Of a stretch of 64,000 bases of DNA, positions 47,034 through 59,706 are shown piece by piece. A program made the translations under genes and the position numbers. The notes under the pieces were generated by a model. The model saw nothing but the letters and a program-made list of their open reading frames with translations. It made no database searches and was not told the origin of the DNA. Position 1 is the stretch's first letter. The number at the start of each line of letters is the position of its first letter. Origin of the DNA: an uncultured Alphaproteobacteria bacterium (GTDB lineage: Bacteria; Pseudomonadota; Alphaproteobacteria; HIMB59; GCA-002718135); the NCBI GenBank assembly GCA_902540265.1, contig CACBLW010000003.1, positions 1 to 64,000 of the forward strand, read 5' to 3'.

Positions 47034-48799
47034 ATGAATAATGAAATAACAGGTGCTGAAATTGTCTTAAAAAGCTTAACTGAACAAGGCGTAGAAGTTG
47101 TATTTGGATATCCTGGCGGTGCAGTATTACCGATATACGATACTTTATTTAAACAAAATTCAATTAAGCATGTTTTAGTAAGACAAGAAGGTGGCGCCAT
47201 ACATGCAGCGGAGGGTTATGCTAGGTCTACAGGTAAAACTGGAGTAGTTCTTGTAACATCAGGACCTGGTGCAACAAATGTTGTAACTGGTTTAACTGAT
47301 GCAATGATGGATAGTGTGCCTATCGTATGTATAACTGGGCAGGTACCACAACACTTAATTGGCAGTGATGCATTTCAAGAATGTGACACGACAGGTATAA
47401 CCAGACCTTGTACTAAACATAATTACTTAGTTAAGGATGTTAATAAATTATCTTCTGTATTTCATGAGGCATTTACTATTGCTCAAAATGGAAGACCGGG
47501 GCCTGTATTAATTGATATACCAAAAGATGTTCAATTTGCTTCCGGAACTTATGAAGAAAAAAATAAAATTATTATCCCTTCTCATAGACTATTTGAGCCA
47601 AGTCCTGATTTTGAAAAGAATAAAATTGAAGAAGCAGTAAAATTAATTTCAAATGCTAAAAAACCAATTTTTTATATTGGTGGTGGATGTATTAACTCTG
47701 GTCCAAAAGCTTCAAAATTAGTTAGAGAGTTTATAAATATGGTTGGGTCACCAGTTACAATGACATTAATGGGTCTAGGTGTAGTAGGTTCATCAGATAA
47801 AAACTCACTTGGCATGCTTGGTATGCACGGAATGTATGAAGCTAATATGGCAATGCATGAATGTGATGTCATGATTAATATTGGTGCAAGATTCGATGAT
47901 CGTGTTACAGGAAGACTTGATGCGTTCTCACCAAATTCAAAAAAAATCCATGTAGACATTGATGAAAGTAATATTAATAAAACTATAAATGTCGATGTTC
48001 CAATAATAGGTGATGTAAAACAGGTCGTAGAAAAGATGATCACAGTTTGGAAAGAAAAGAAATTTCAAATAGATGATAAAGCACTTAAATTATGGTGGGG
48101 CAAAATAAATAAATGGAAAGAAGTAGATTGTTTAAATTATAATAATGAAGGTAAACAGATTAAACCTCAATATGCAGTGCAAAGACTCTATGAATTAACA
48201 AAAAATACAAAAACATTTATTACTACTGAAGTAGGTCAACATCAAATGTGGGCTGCTCAATTTTATAAATTTGAAGAACCAAACAGATGGCTGACATCAG
48301 GGGGTTTGGGAACCATGGGATATGGCTTTCCTGCTGCTATTGGTGCGCAAGTTGGGCATCCAGATGCTCTAGTAGTCGATATAGCAGGCGATGCCTCTAT
48401 ACTCATGAACATTCAAGAAATGAGCACGGCTGTTCAATATAGACTGCCTGTAAAAATATTTATTTTAAATAATGAATACATGGGAATGGTAAGGCAATGG
48501 CAAGAACTTTTACATGGTGGAAGATATTCTGAAAGTTATACTGATAGTTTACCTGATTTTGTAAAGTTAGCTGAGAGTTATAAAGCAGTTGGCTTAAGAG
48601 CAAAAACAACTGATGACCTTGATGATGTTATAAATCAAATGATAGAAACAAAAAATACAGTAATTGCAGATATTTGGGTAACTAAAGAAGAGAATTGTTT
48701 TCCTATGATTCAAAGTGGCTCTGCTCATAATGAAATGATGTTAAGTAAAGGTCAAAAACAAGATAAAAAATCAGCCGAAAAAGGAAAAATTTTAGTTTA

Positions 48800-48800
<1 letters not shown>
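47034..48800 (+). CDS. ilvB: Acetolactate synthase, large (catalytic) subunit
   Basis: Thiamine-diphosphate enzyme for the first common step of valine, leucine and isoleucine synthesis, 588 residues. The catalytic glutamate is E52 in RQEGGAIHAAEGYARSTG. The TPP motif GDASILMNIQEMSTAVQYRLPVK begins near residue 453. The VTSGPGATN segment is also diagnostic. Symbol ilvB is used for ilvI/ilvB/ilvG alike. The stop overlaps the small-subunit ATG. Confidence 0.95.
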
Positions 48801-50361
<1,561 letters not shown>

Positions 50362-50390
50362 ATGAAAGTTTAATAAAATTTTGATTAGTG

Positions 50391-50396
50391 TATAAT
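50391..50396 (+). promoter_or_regulatory. Possible leuA promoter (-10)
   Basis: A perfect TATAAT lies 8 bases before the leuA ATG (50405), preceded by TTGATTAGTG. No good -35 is at the right distance. If used, the leuA mRNA would be nearly leaderless. It may simply be AT-rich sequence in the 43-bp gap between ilvC and leuA. Confidence 0.3.
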
Positions 50397-50404
50397 TAAA
50401 AAAA

Positions 50405-51961
50405 ATGACTGAAAAAATTTATATTTTTGACACAACTCTTAGGGACGGAGAGCAGTCTCCGGGGGCATCTATGAATTTAGATGAAAAACTTCAAATTGCT
50501 GAAGTACTTGATTCTATGAAGGTTGATATTATTGAAGCAGGATTTCCAATAGCATCCAATGGAGATTTTGAAGCAGTCTCTGAAGTTAGTAAACAGGTAA
50601 AAAATTCAACGATAGCTGGTTTAGCAAGAGCAAGTTTTAAAGATATTGATCGTGCTTGGGAAGCTGTACAGCATGCTAAGTCTCCAAGAATTCATACTTT
50701 TATTGCAACAAGTCCTCTACATATGAAATATAAATTAAAGAAAACTAAAGAAGAAGTATTAGAGGCTATTCAAAAGACTGTTTCTCACGCAAGAAATCTT
50801 TGTGATAATATTGAGTGGAGTTGTGAAGATGGTGGAAGATCAGAGTTAGAATTTTTATATCAATGCATCGAGCTAGCTATTAATTCTGGTGCTTCAACTA
50901 TCAATATTCCTGATACTGTTGGTTATACATTACCAGAAGAGTTTGGTAAAATTTTTAGAAATGTAAAAAATAATGTTTCAAATATAGATAAAGCAATCCT
51001 TTCAACGCATACTCATAATGATTTAGGTTTAGCAACAGCAAATAATGTTGCTGCTATTAAAGAAGGCGCAAGACAAGTTGAGTGTACAATTAATGGTATG
51101 GGTGAAAGAGCTGGAAATTCATCATTAGAAGAAATTGTCATGACTCTAAAAGTTAAAAAAGATCTAATGCCTTTTCATACAGATATTAAAACAGGATCCA
51201 TTATGAAAGCTTCTAGATTAGTATCTTCAATAACAGGTTTTCCAGTTCAGCCAAATAAAGCGATAGTTGGGGCAAATGCTTTTGCTCATGAAGCAGGAAT
51301 ACATCAAGATGGTATGCTAAAACATTCTGGAACATATGAAATTATGACGCCTGAATCAATAGGGCTTAATAAATCTTCACTAGTTCTAGGAAAGCATTCA
51401 GGCAAACATGCTTTTTCGGAAAAATTAAAAGAACTTGGCTATGAAGTAGGTGATAATGCCTTAATGGAACTATTTGGAAGATTTAAAGATCTAGCAGATA
51501 AGAAAAAAGAAATTTTTGAAGAAGATTTAATTGCATTGGCAGAAGACAGAACTTCGTCATATGATGAACACATTAAATTTGTATCTTTAGAAGTAAATGC
51601 TGGATCTGTTGAAAAAGCTGAAGCTAAATTAAAAATAGCAATTTATAATAAAGTGGAAAATACTAAAATTAGTGGTAATGGCCCTGTTGATGCTACATTT
51701 AACGCAATAAAAAAACTTACTAATACAGAATTTAGGCTTAAACTTTACCAAGTAAACGCAATCACTGCAGGGACTGATGCACAAGGAGAAGTTACTGTTA
51801 GACTTGAAGATGATAATTTATCATCACAAGCAAAAGGAAGCGATCCTGATATCATTGTTGCATCAGCAAAAGCTTATATTAATGCATTAAACAGATTGAT
51901 ATTTAAAAAAACTAAATCTATTAAAGAGAATACAGCAAGTTTACAAATAGAAGGGGTTTAA
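50405..51961 (+). CDS. leuA: 2-isopropylmalate synthase
   Basis: Condenses acetyl-CoA with 2-oxoisovalerate, the first committed step to leucine, 518 residues. DTTLRDGEQSPGASM (9-23) and the metal-binding STHTHNDLGLATANN (near 204) mark the HMGL-like catalytic barrel. The INGMGERAGNSSLEEI segment follows. The C-terminal half (about 390-500) is the regulatory LeuA dimer domain, so leucine feedback is expected. It is followed by mreB after only 3 bp. Confidence 0.95.
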   Translation: MTEKIYIFDTTLRDGEQSPGASMNLDEKLQIAEVLDSMKVDIIEAGFPIASNGDFEAVSEVSKQVKNSTIAGLARASFKDIDRAWEAVQHAKSPRIHTFIATSPLHMKYKLKKTKEEVLEAIQKTVSHARNLCDNIEWSCEDGGRSELEFLYQCIELAINSGASTINIPDTVGYTLPEEFGKIFRNVKNNVSNIDKAILSTHTHNDLGLATANNVAAIKEGARQVECTINGMGERAGNSSLEEIVMTLKVKKDLMPFHTDIKTGSIMKASRLVSSITGFPVQPNKAIVGANAFAHEAGIHQDGMLKHSGTYEIMTPESIGLNKSSLVLGKHSGKHAFSEKLKELGYEVGDNALMELFGRFKDLADKKKEIFEEDLIALAEDRTSSYDEHIKFVSLEVNAGSVEKAEAKLKIAIYNKVENTKISGNGPVDATFNAIKKLTNTEFRLKLYQVNAITAGTDAQGEVTVRLEDDNLSSQAKGSDPDIIVASAKAYINALNRLIFKKTKSIKENTASLQIEGV

Positions 51962-53005
<1,044 letters not shown>

Positions 53006-53013
53006 AAATAAAA

Positions 53014-53835
53014 ATGGCACCTAAGTTTCAAATAAAGGTTTTTCAATTATCAAGATTTTTAAAAAACTTTACAATTATTTCTGTTATTTCCCTTTCATTT
53101 CTTTTAGTCTTTTTTTCAAAAACTGATTATTATGTTATTTATGGGATAAAAAATATATCAAGTTCTGTAGTTATTCCAGTTACTAGATTTATTTCAGCCC
53201 CTATAAACGCCTTCTCAAATTTTGTTGATGAATATAATCAATTTAAAAGTTTAAAATTTGAAAATAAAATTCTTCAAGAAGAAATAATACGTTTAAAAAA
53301 ATGGCAAACATTAGCAATACAAAATTCAAGAGAGAATAAAGTTTTAAAAAAATTATTAAATGCAACTGATAATAATCTAATTTTAATCAAAACTGCATCT
53401 CTTATTAATAGAAATGATACTATTTATAGTAAGCTTATAAATCTGAATGCTGGTTATGAAGATAAAATTAAGAAAAATATGTCAGCTATCAATGAACGAG
53501 GATTAGTTGGAAAGGTAATTGACACAACTGCTAAAAATTCAAGAGTAATACTTTTAACTGATCCCAATTTATCTATTTCAGTAAAATCGATATCGGATGG
53601 TATTTTTTCTTTACTTACTGGCAATGGAGATGGCAAATATCTAGTAAGTGCTTTTGTGAAAGAAAATAAAATGCCAAGATTAGGCGATATTGTAGTAACA
53701 AGTGGTACAGCGCAAATTTTCCCCGTAGATTTATTAGTTGGTAAAGTTGCTAAAGTTGAAAAAAATAGATTTTTTGTTCTACCGTTTGTTGATTTTGAAA
53801 ATATTGATTATCTTCAAATAGTTACATCAAAATAA
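53014..53835 (+). CDS. mreC: Cell-shape protein MreC
   Basis: Periplasmic elongasome scaffold anchored in the inner membrane, 273 residues. One N-terminal membrane helix (about 20-38) is followed by a coiled coil (FVDEYNQFKSLKFENKILQEEIIRLKKWQ) and the beta-domain (GLVGKVIDTTAKNSRVILLTDPNLSISV, then GDIVVTSG). It activates PBP2. The stop overlaps the mreD start. Confidence 0.9.
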   Translation: MAPKFQIKVFQLSRFLKNFTIISVISLSFLLVFFSKTDYYVIYGIKNISSSVVIPVTRFISAPINAFSNFVDEYNQFKSLKFENKILQEEIIRLKKWQTLAIQNSRENKVLKKLLNATDNNLILIKTASLINRNDTIYSKLINLNAGYEDKIKKNMSAINERGLVGKVIDTTAKNSRVILLTDPNLSISVKSISDGIFSLLTGNGDGKYLVSAFVKENKMPRLGDIVVTSGTAQIFPVDLLVGKVAKVEKNRFFVLPFVDFENIDYLQIVTSK

Positions 53836-54320
53836 TGGAGTTTCCCAAATTCCTTAATTCCTCTTTAAAGCTAAATATTATTTTAATTATAAGTTTTTCA
53901 ATTTCTGTAAATTCTTTTATTTTATTTCCCAGTGTAAATAATGCATTCTATGTACTTTTCCACTTAACTTTTATCTATCTTATTTTTTACCACTATCATT
54001 ACTATCTTTATGTTGTTGCATTAGTATATGGAATTTTATTTGATATATTATTATTAAATTATATTGGAGCACACTTAATTACTTTTTTATCTCTTTTAAT
54101 TTTTTTTGTTTTACTTAAAAAATATTTAATTAAGCTATCTTACTATCAAATAATTTTTATTTATTTTATAACTTTAATAGTTTTACTTCTATTTGAACAA
54201 TTTTTAGCAAACATCATATATAACTATAAGTTTAACGTATTTTTAATTTTAAATTTCTTTTTAATATCTTTAATTATTTTTATTCCTACTATATTTTTAT
54301 TTAATAAATTAGATAAGTAA
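53835..54320 (+). CDS. mreD: Cell-shape protein MreD
   Basis: Small membrane protein of 161 residues, about five membrane helices and almost no soluble part. Sequence conservation is weak. The segment VYGILFDILLLNYIGAHLITFLSLLIF matches the MreD helix pattern. The call depends on topology and location between mreC and mrdA. Extremely rich in Phe, Ile and Leu. Confidence 0.8.
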   Translation: MEFPKFLNSSLKLNIILIISFSISVNSFILFPSVNNAFYVLFHLTFIYLIFYHYHYYLYVVALVYGILFDILLLNYIGAHLITFLSLLIFFVLLKKYLIKLSYYQIIFIYFITLIVLLLFEQFLANIIYNYKFNVFLILNFFLISLIIFIPTIFLFNKLDK

Positions 54321-54321
54321 T

Positions 54322-56124
54322 ATGTTCTATTCTGATGATAAAAAACAATATTCAGTACTTAACAGGAGGACTTTTTTATTATATTTATTAAAGGTTTCTT
54401 TTTTTGGTATTGTAGGATGGAGACTATACGATATTCAAATAAAAAATTCTGAAAAATATAAAACTCTTTCTAAAAATAATCAAATAGATGTGGAAATTAT
54501 ATACCCCCTTAGAGGAAAGATTTATGATATTAATAATAAGATTTTAGCATCTAATATTAAAGTATTTGATGTATATATAATTCCTGAAAATACAAAAAAT
54601 ATAAATAAATCTCTAAACGAATTAAATCAAATTATAAAAATAAATTTTAGTGATAGAAGAAAAATAATAGAGTTATCTAAAAAAGTTAAAAAATTTGAAA
54701 AAATAAAAGTTTTAGAAAACATTAATTGGTCTGAACTTGAAAAAATTGAAGCTAATAAACTTAATATTGAGGGAATATTTATTTCTCAAGATTATATGAG
54801 AATTTACCAACATAATAATACTGTTTCACATTTAATTGGTTATACAAATAAACCTAATCGAGAAGAAGTAGAATTACCCTTTATTGTAAATATGCCTAAT
54901 TTAGAAATAGGAAAAGCTGGAATTGAAAAAAGTTTTAATCCAAATCTCATTGGCAAGTCAGGACAAAGAGAGATTGAAGTAAACTCTTATGGGAGAGTAA
55001 TACGTGAAATATCTAGGCAAGATAGTCAAAAGGGGAATGATATTCATCTTACTATTGATCTGAGAATACAAAAATATGCTTTGAATTTATTAAAAGAACA
55101 TAAAGCAGGATCAACAGTACTTATGGATATTAACAATGGAAACATCCTATGTATGGCTTCTACCCCATCTTATAATCCTAATAAAATTATACAAAAACCA
55201 AATAAAGAATATTGGGACTCAATTTTAGAGAATGAGCTTTCCCCACTTACATATAGATGTACTCAGGGTTTGTACGCCCCAGGCTCAACTTTTAAAATGG
55301 TTGTTGCGATTGCTGGAATAGTGCACGGGGTAATAGACACTAAAACAAAACATTTTTGTAGCGGAAAAATTGGTTTGGGCGATAGACTTTATCATTGTTG
55401 GAAAAATAATGGTCATGGTTTAATGAATGTAAGTGACTCTATTAAAGAATCATGTGATGTTTTTTTCTATGAAATCTCACAAAACATTGGCATAGATAAA
55501 ATTGCGAAAGTTGCTGAAGATTTTGGTTTAGGAAAAATTTATGATGTGCCGTTACCTAATCAAAAAAAAGGAATTATTCCTTCTCGTGATTGGAAAAAGA
55601 AAAAATATGATGAAAGTTGGTATCCTGGAGAGACTTTAATCTCAGCAATTGGACAGGGTTTTGTATTAACTAATCCACTACAACTTGCTGTCATGACTTC
55701 CATTATTGCTTCTAATGGAAAAAATGTAAAACCAAATATTATTAAACAAAATACTAACATTGTATTTGAAAAATTAGAAAAATACCAAAATGCAATTAAT
55801 ATTATTAAAAGTTCAATGTTTAAAGTAGTTAATGACAATAAAGGTACAGCTTATAATTCAAGATCTGAATCTGCTCCTTTTGCAGGCAAAACAGGAACCT
55901 CACAAGTTAGAAGAATAACTGTGGCTGAAAGAGAAAGTGAAGATTTTAGGAAAAAAGAAGTAGAGTGGAAAAAAAGAGATCACGCTTTATTTGTTGGATA
56001 TATGCCTGTTGAAAACCCTAGATATGCTGTTTCAGTTGTTATTGAGCATGGAGGTTCAGGTGCATCAACTGCTGCACCTATAGCAAAAGAAATTTTTCAA
56101 TTTACAAAAAAATTAGAAACATAA
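54322..56124 (+). CDS. mrdA: Peptidoglycan D,D-transpeptidase MrdA (PBP2)
   Basis: Class B penicillin-binding protein of the elongasome, 600 residues. A membrane helix near 18-36 is followed by the dimer domain (YPLRGKIYDINNKILASN). Active-site motifs are S322-TF-K325 (APGSTFKM), S376-C-D378, and KTG in FAGKTGTSQV. It works with RodA, encoded next. The stop overlaps the rodA ATG. Confidence 0.95.
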   Translation: MFYSDDKKQYSVLNRRTFLLYLLKVSFFGIVGWRLYDIQIKNSEKYKTLSKNNQIDVEIIYPLRGKIYDINNKILASNIKVFDVYIIPENTKNINKSLNELNQIIKINFSDRRKIIELSKKVKKFEKIKVLENINWSELEKIEANKLNIEGIFISQDYMRIYQHNNTVSHLIGYTNKPNREEVELPFIVNMPNLEIGKAGIEKSFNPNLIGKSGQREIEVNSYGRVIREISRQDSQKGNDIHLTIDLRIQKYALNLLKEHKAGSTVLMDINNGNILCMASTPSYNPNKIIQKPNKEYWDSILENELSPLTYRCTQGLYAPGSTFKMVVAIAGIVHGVIDTKTKHFCSGKIGLGDRLYHCWKNNGHGLMNVSDSIKESCDVFFYEISQNIGIDKIAKVAEDFGLGKIYDVPLPNQKKGIIPSRDWKKKKYDESWYPGETLISAIGQGFVLTNPLQLAVMTSIIASNGKNVKPNIIKQNTNIVFEKLEKYQNAINIIKSSMFKVVNDNKGTAYNSRSESAPFAGKTGTSQVRRITVAERESEDFRKKEVEWKKRDHALFVGYMPVENPRYAVSVVIEHGGSGASTAAPIAKEIFQFTKKLET

Positions 56125-57221
56125 TGTTAACTAAAATTCAAAACTTAAATTATTTATTAATTTTTTTAGTAATATTAATTTCATTTATTGGAGCAGCAGG
56201 ATTATATTCTGCTGCAGGAGGATCATATAGTCCTTGGGCATCAAGACATTTAATTAGATTAACCTTTTTTATTTTTTTAGCAGTTATTCTAGCCTTAATA
56301 AATATCAAGTATATTTATCAATTTGCCTATGTCTTTTTTATCTTATCTTTGTTACTTTTGCTATCTGTTGAATTAATTGGAGTTTTTGGTAAGGGCGCAA
56401 CTAGATGGATAAATCTATTTGGTTTTAGCATTCAACCATCAGAATTAATAAAAATAACTATAATATTAGCCTTAGCAAGATTTTATCATGATTTAAAGTT
56501 TGATGAAATTAAGCAAATAAAAAATTTATTTTTTCCAATATTAATTTTATTTCTACCGTTTGCTCTAGTCGTTATTCAACCAGATCTTGGAACTGCTTTA
56601 AGCATTGCAATGCTTGGAATTCTTATTCTATTTGCAAGTGGAATAAGAATTTGGAAGTTTGTATTAGGATTATTTGTTCTGATTTTATCTATTCCTTTGT
56701 CACTAAATTATTTACAACCATATCAAAAAGATAGAATTTTTTCTTTTTTAAATCCTGAAGCAGATGCTCTTGGGAGAGGATATCAACTCATACAATCTAA
56801 AATTGCTTTAGGATCCGGTGGTTTAACGGGTAAAGGATTTTTGGAAGGCTCTCAATCTTATCTACAATATTTACCTGAAAAACAAACTGATTTCATATTT
56901 ACGTTAATTGGAGAAGAATTTGGTTTTATTGGCACTATGTTTATAATTTTACTATTTCTTTTGTTAATATCTGTGTGTTTTTACATAAGTATAAAATCAA
57001 ATCATATTTTTGGCAGGATCCTTTCTATCGGAGTTGGGAGCAATTTATTTATATATGTGATAATGAACATATCTATGGTATCTGGATTGATGCCTGTTGT
57101 TGGGATTCCTTTACCTTTAGTTTCTTATGGGGGATCAGCAATGCTTGCTATAATTATGTCTCTAGGATTAGTTCTTAATGTAGAATTGAATGGAAATTTA
57201 AAAAAATTACATAATGCTTGA
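56124..57221 (+). CDS. rodA: Elongasome peptidoglycan polymerase RodA
   Basis: SEDS-family glycosyltransferase for lateral wall growth, 365 residues, about ten membrane helices. Motifs are KGATRWINLFGFSIQPSELIK, QPDLGTALS, and VVGIPLPLVSYGGSAMLA. It is clearly distinct from ftsW at 23.7 kb. The last codons overlap the start of the livG-like gene by eight bases, so the transporter genes are coupled to the shape operon. Confidence 0.95.
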   Translation: MLTKIQNLNYLLIFLVILISFIGAAGLYSAAGGSYSPWASRHLIRLTFFIFLAVILALINIKYIYQFAYVFFILSLLLLLSVELIGVFGKGATRWINLFGFSIQPSELIKITIILALARFYHDLKFDEIKQIKNLFFPILILFLPFALVVIQPDLGTALSIAMLGILILFASGIRIWKFVLGLFVLILSIPLSLNYLQPYQKDRIFSFLNPEADALGRGYQLIQSKIALGSGGLTGKGFLEGSQSYLQYLPEKQTDFIFTLIGEEFGFIGTMFIILLFLLLISVCFYISIKSNHIFGRILSIGVGSNLFIYVIMNISMVSGLMPVVGIPLPLVSYGGSAMLAIIMSLGLVLNVELNGNLKKLHNA

Positions 57222-57981
57222 AATAAATAAGGTTAATAAATTTTTTGGAGGATTAAAAGCAGTCCATAAAGCGTCAATGAAAGTTGAAATGGGTTCCATT
57301 ACAGGTTTAATAGGTCCAAATGGAGCAGGAAAAACAACATTATTTAATACTATCGCAGGATTATATGACCCAGATGAAGGAAATATAATTCTTAATAATG
57401 AAGATATTTCTTTTTTAAAACCTCACGAATTATTTGCTAAAGGAGTTCTAAGGACCTTTCAAATTGCCCATGAATTTTCGACTTTAACTGTTCTAGAAAA
57501 TTTAATGATGGTACCACCAAATCAATTTGGTGAAAAATTATCATATGCTTTATTAAGTAATGCTAAAGTAAAACAACAAGAAGAAAAAATAAGACAAAAA
57601 GCTATAGAAGTAATAAATTTTTTAAATTTAAGTCACTTAACCCAAGAACTTGCAGGCAACTTATCTGGTGGTCAAAAAAAACTACTTGAGTTAGGAAGAA
57701 CCATGATGGTTGATCCTAAAATTGTTTTACTTGATGAGGTAGGAGCAGGGGTTAATAGAACACTTCTTAATGAAATTACGGATGCAATATTAAGATTGAA
57801 TAAAGAAAAAAATTATACTTTCTTCGTAATTGAACATGACATGGATCTCATCGAAAAAATTTGTGATCCTGTCATTGTGATGGCGGAAGGTTCAGTTTTA
57901 TTTAAAGGAAATTTTAATGAAGTAAAAAACAACGATACAGTTATAGAAGCTTATTTAGGAAAAGGTATTAATAAAAATTAG
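57214..57981 (+). CDS. livG: Branched-chain amino acid ABC transporter ATPase, LivG type
   Basis: ATP-binding subunit of a HAAT-family importer, 255 residues. Walker A is GPNGAGKTT (34-42), the signature NLSGGQKKLLELGRTMM, and Walker B KIVLLDEVGAGVN. LRTFQIAHEFSTLTVLENLM is the LivG-type Q-loop region. It overlaps rodA by eight bases. The substrate could be branched-chain or other polar amino acids, or urea-like compounds; neighbouring ilv/leu genes favour branched-chain amino acids. Confidence 0.88.
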   Translation: MLEINKVNKFFGGLKAVHKASMKVEMGSITGLIGPNGAGKTTLFNTIAGLYDPDEGNIILNNEDISFLKPHELFAKGVLRTFQIAHEFSTLTVLENLMMVPPNQFGEKLSYALLSNAKVKQQEEKIRQKAIEVINFLNLSHLTQELAGNLSGGQKKLLELGRTMMVDPKIVLLDEVGAGVNRTLLNEITDAILRLNKEKNYTFFVIEHDMDLIEKICDPVIVMAEGSVLFKGNFNEVKNNDTVIEAYLGKGINKN

Positions 57982-57987
57982 AATTCT

Positions 57988-58692
57988 ATGAAAAATTTAA
58001 TTGGTAAAAATTTAACAGCTGGATATGGAGGGGTTGATATAATTAAAGATATTAATCTAGAAGTTAACGAGGGTGAAATTGTTGTCATTGTTGGTCCAAA
58101 TGGAGCAGGGAAATCAACAGCAATGAAAGCATTGCTTGGCATGTTAAGATTATCTTCAGGTTCTGTTGAATATTCAAATGAAGAAATTTCTTCAATGCTA
58201 CCTCAAAACAGAATTAATTTAGGATTGGCATTCGTTCCTCAAACAAACAATGTGTTTACTGGTATGACAGTAGAAGAAAATTTAGAAATGGGAGGGTTTT
58301 TAAGAGAGGATGACATTATTCATACCATTAATGATGTTTATGATCTTTTTCCTATTTTAAAAGAAAAAAGAAATCAAAGTGCAGGAGAATTATCTGGAGG
58401 TCAGAGACAACAAGTAGCTTTTGGGAGAGCACTTATGACTAAACCAAAAATTTTAATGTTAGATGAACCAACTGCAGGAGTATCACCAATAGTAATGGAT
58501 GAGTTATTTTCAAGAATCATAGAAGTTCGTAAAACTGGTGTTGGGATACTAATGGTTGAACAAAATGCAAAACAAGCACTTGGTATTGCTGATAGAGGAT
58601 ACGTATTAGTAAATGGGAAAAATAGTAGAGAGGGTACAGGAAAAGAATTATTAAATAATCCGGAAGTTAGAAAGTCTTTCTTAGGAGGTTAA
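57988..58692 (+). CDS. livF: Branched-chain amino acid ABC transporter ATPase, LivF type
   Basis: Second ATPase, 234 residues. Walker A GPNGAGKST (36-44), Q-loop FVPQTNNVFTGMTVEENL, signature ELSGGQRQQVAFGRALM, Walker B KILMLDEPTAGVSP and the switch histidine replaced by Q in VEQNAKQAL, as usual for LivF. It forms a heterodimer with the LivG-type ATPase. Its end contains AGGAGG, which serves as the ribosome-binding site of livH. Confidence 0.9.
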   Translation: MKNLIGKNLTAGYGGVDIIKDINLEVNEGEIVVIVGPNGAGKSTAMKALLGMLRLSSGSVEYSNEEISSMLPQNRINLGLAFVPQTNNVFTGMTVEENLEMGGFLREDDIIHTINDVYDLFPILKEKRNQSAGELSGGQRQQVAFGRALMTKPKILMLDEPTAGVSPIVMDELFSRIIEVRKTGVGILMVEQNAKQALGIADRGYVLVNGKNSREGTGKELLNNPEVRKSFLGG

Positions 58693-59706
58693 ATGATTGA
58701 TTTTCTTAATTCTTTAATTGTACTTCTGAATTTTATTATCATTCCAGGTATTTCTTATGGATCTCAACTTGCACTTGGAGCACTTGGAGTTACATTCGTT
58801 TATGCCATACTTCGTTTTGCTAATTTTGCACACGGTGAAATCATGTCATTTGGAGCGATGATAACAATTTTATTTACCTGGTTTTTTCAATCACAAAATA
58901 TTGGTTTAGGAATTCTACCAACTGCCTTGTTAGCTTTACCTGTAGGAATAATAGCAACAATTATTTTATGCATTATTTCTGATAAATTTGTTTTTCAATA
59001 TTATAGATATCAAAAAAGTGTTCCTGTTGTTTTAGCAATGGTTTCAATAGGGGTTATGTTCGTAATAAATGCAATAATAAGAATCATAATTGGAACAGAA
59101 ACTATAAAATTTTCTGATGGGCAGAAATTTATAATGAAAGCGAAACAGTTTAAAGTAATGACAGGTTTAAATGAGGGATTAGCATTAAAATCATCTCAAG
59201 TTATTACAATATTAATTACAATTTTGCTTTTAACTTTTACTTTCTGGTTTTTGCAAAAAACAAAAACTGGAAAATCAATGAGAGCATTTTCTGATAATGA
59301 AGATTTAGCATTATTGTCTGGCATTAATCCTGATAGAGTAGTTTTTACTACATGGATTATCGTGGGTGTTTTAGCATGCGTTGCGGGTACACTTTACGGT
59401 TTAGATAAAAGTTATAAGCCAATTATTTATCTTAATTTAGTATTACCAATATTTGCATCAGCAATTGTTGGAGGGATTGGAAGTCCTTTTGGTGCTGTAG
59501 TAGGCGGTTATGTCATTGCGTTTTCAGAGATTATGGTCACCTATGCTTATAAGAAATTTTTTGTCTATCTACTTCCAAGTTCGATAGAGCCAACTGGTCT
59601 AGTACAATTACTTTCAACAGATTATAAATTTGCTGTATCATTTTCAATTTTAGTCATCGTTTTATTGATTAGACCATCAGGTATATTTAAGGGAAGAGTC
59701 TTATGA
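58693..59706 (+). CDS. livH: Branched-chain amino acid ABC transporter permease, LivH type
   Basis: Membrane permease of 337 residues, eight or so helices. The N-terminal helix GISYGSQLALGALGVTFVYAILRFANFAHGEIM is the LivH hallmark. The cytoplasmic coupling loop GKSMRAFSDNEDLALLSGINPDRV contacts the ATPases. It overlaps livM by four bases. The ATG is preceded by AGGAGG at 58683-58688. Confidence 0.9.
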   Translation: MIDFLNSLIVLLNFIIIPGISYGSQLALGALGVTFVYAILRFANFAHGEIMSFGAMITILFTWFFQSQNIGLGILPTALLALPVGIIATIILCIISDKFVFQYYRYQKSVPVVLAMVSIGVMFVINAIIRIIIGTETIKFSDGQKFIMKAKQFKVMTGLNEGLALKSSQVITILITILLLTFTFWFLQKTKTGKSMRAFSDNEDLALLSGINPDRVVFTTWIIVGVLACVAGTLYGLDKSYKPIIYLNLVLPIFASAIVGGIGSPFGAVVGGYVIAFSEIMVTYAYKKFFVYLLPSSIEPTGLVQLLSTDYKFAVSFSILVIVLLIRPSGIFKGRVL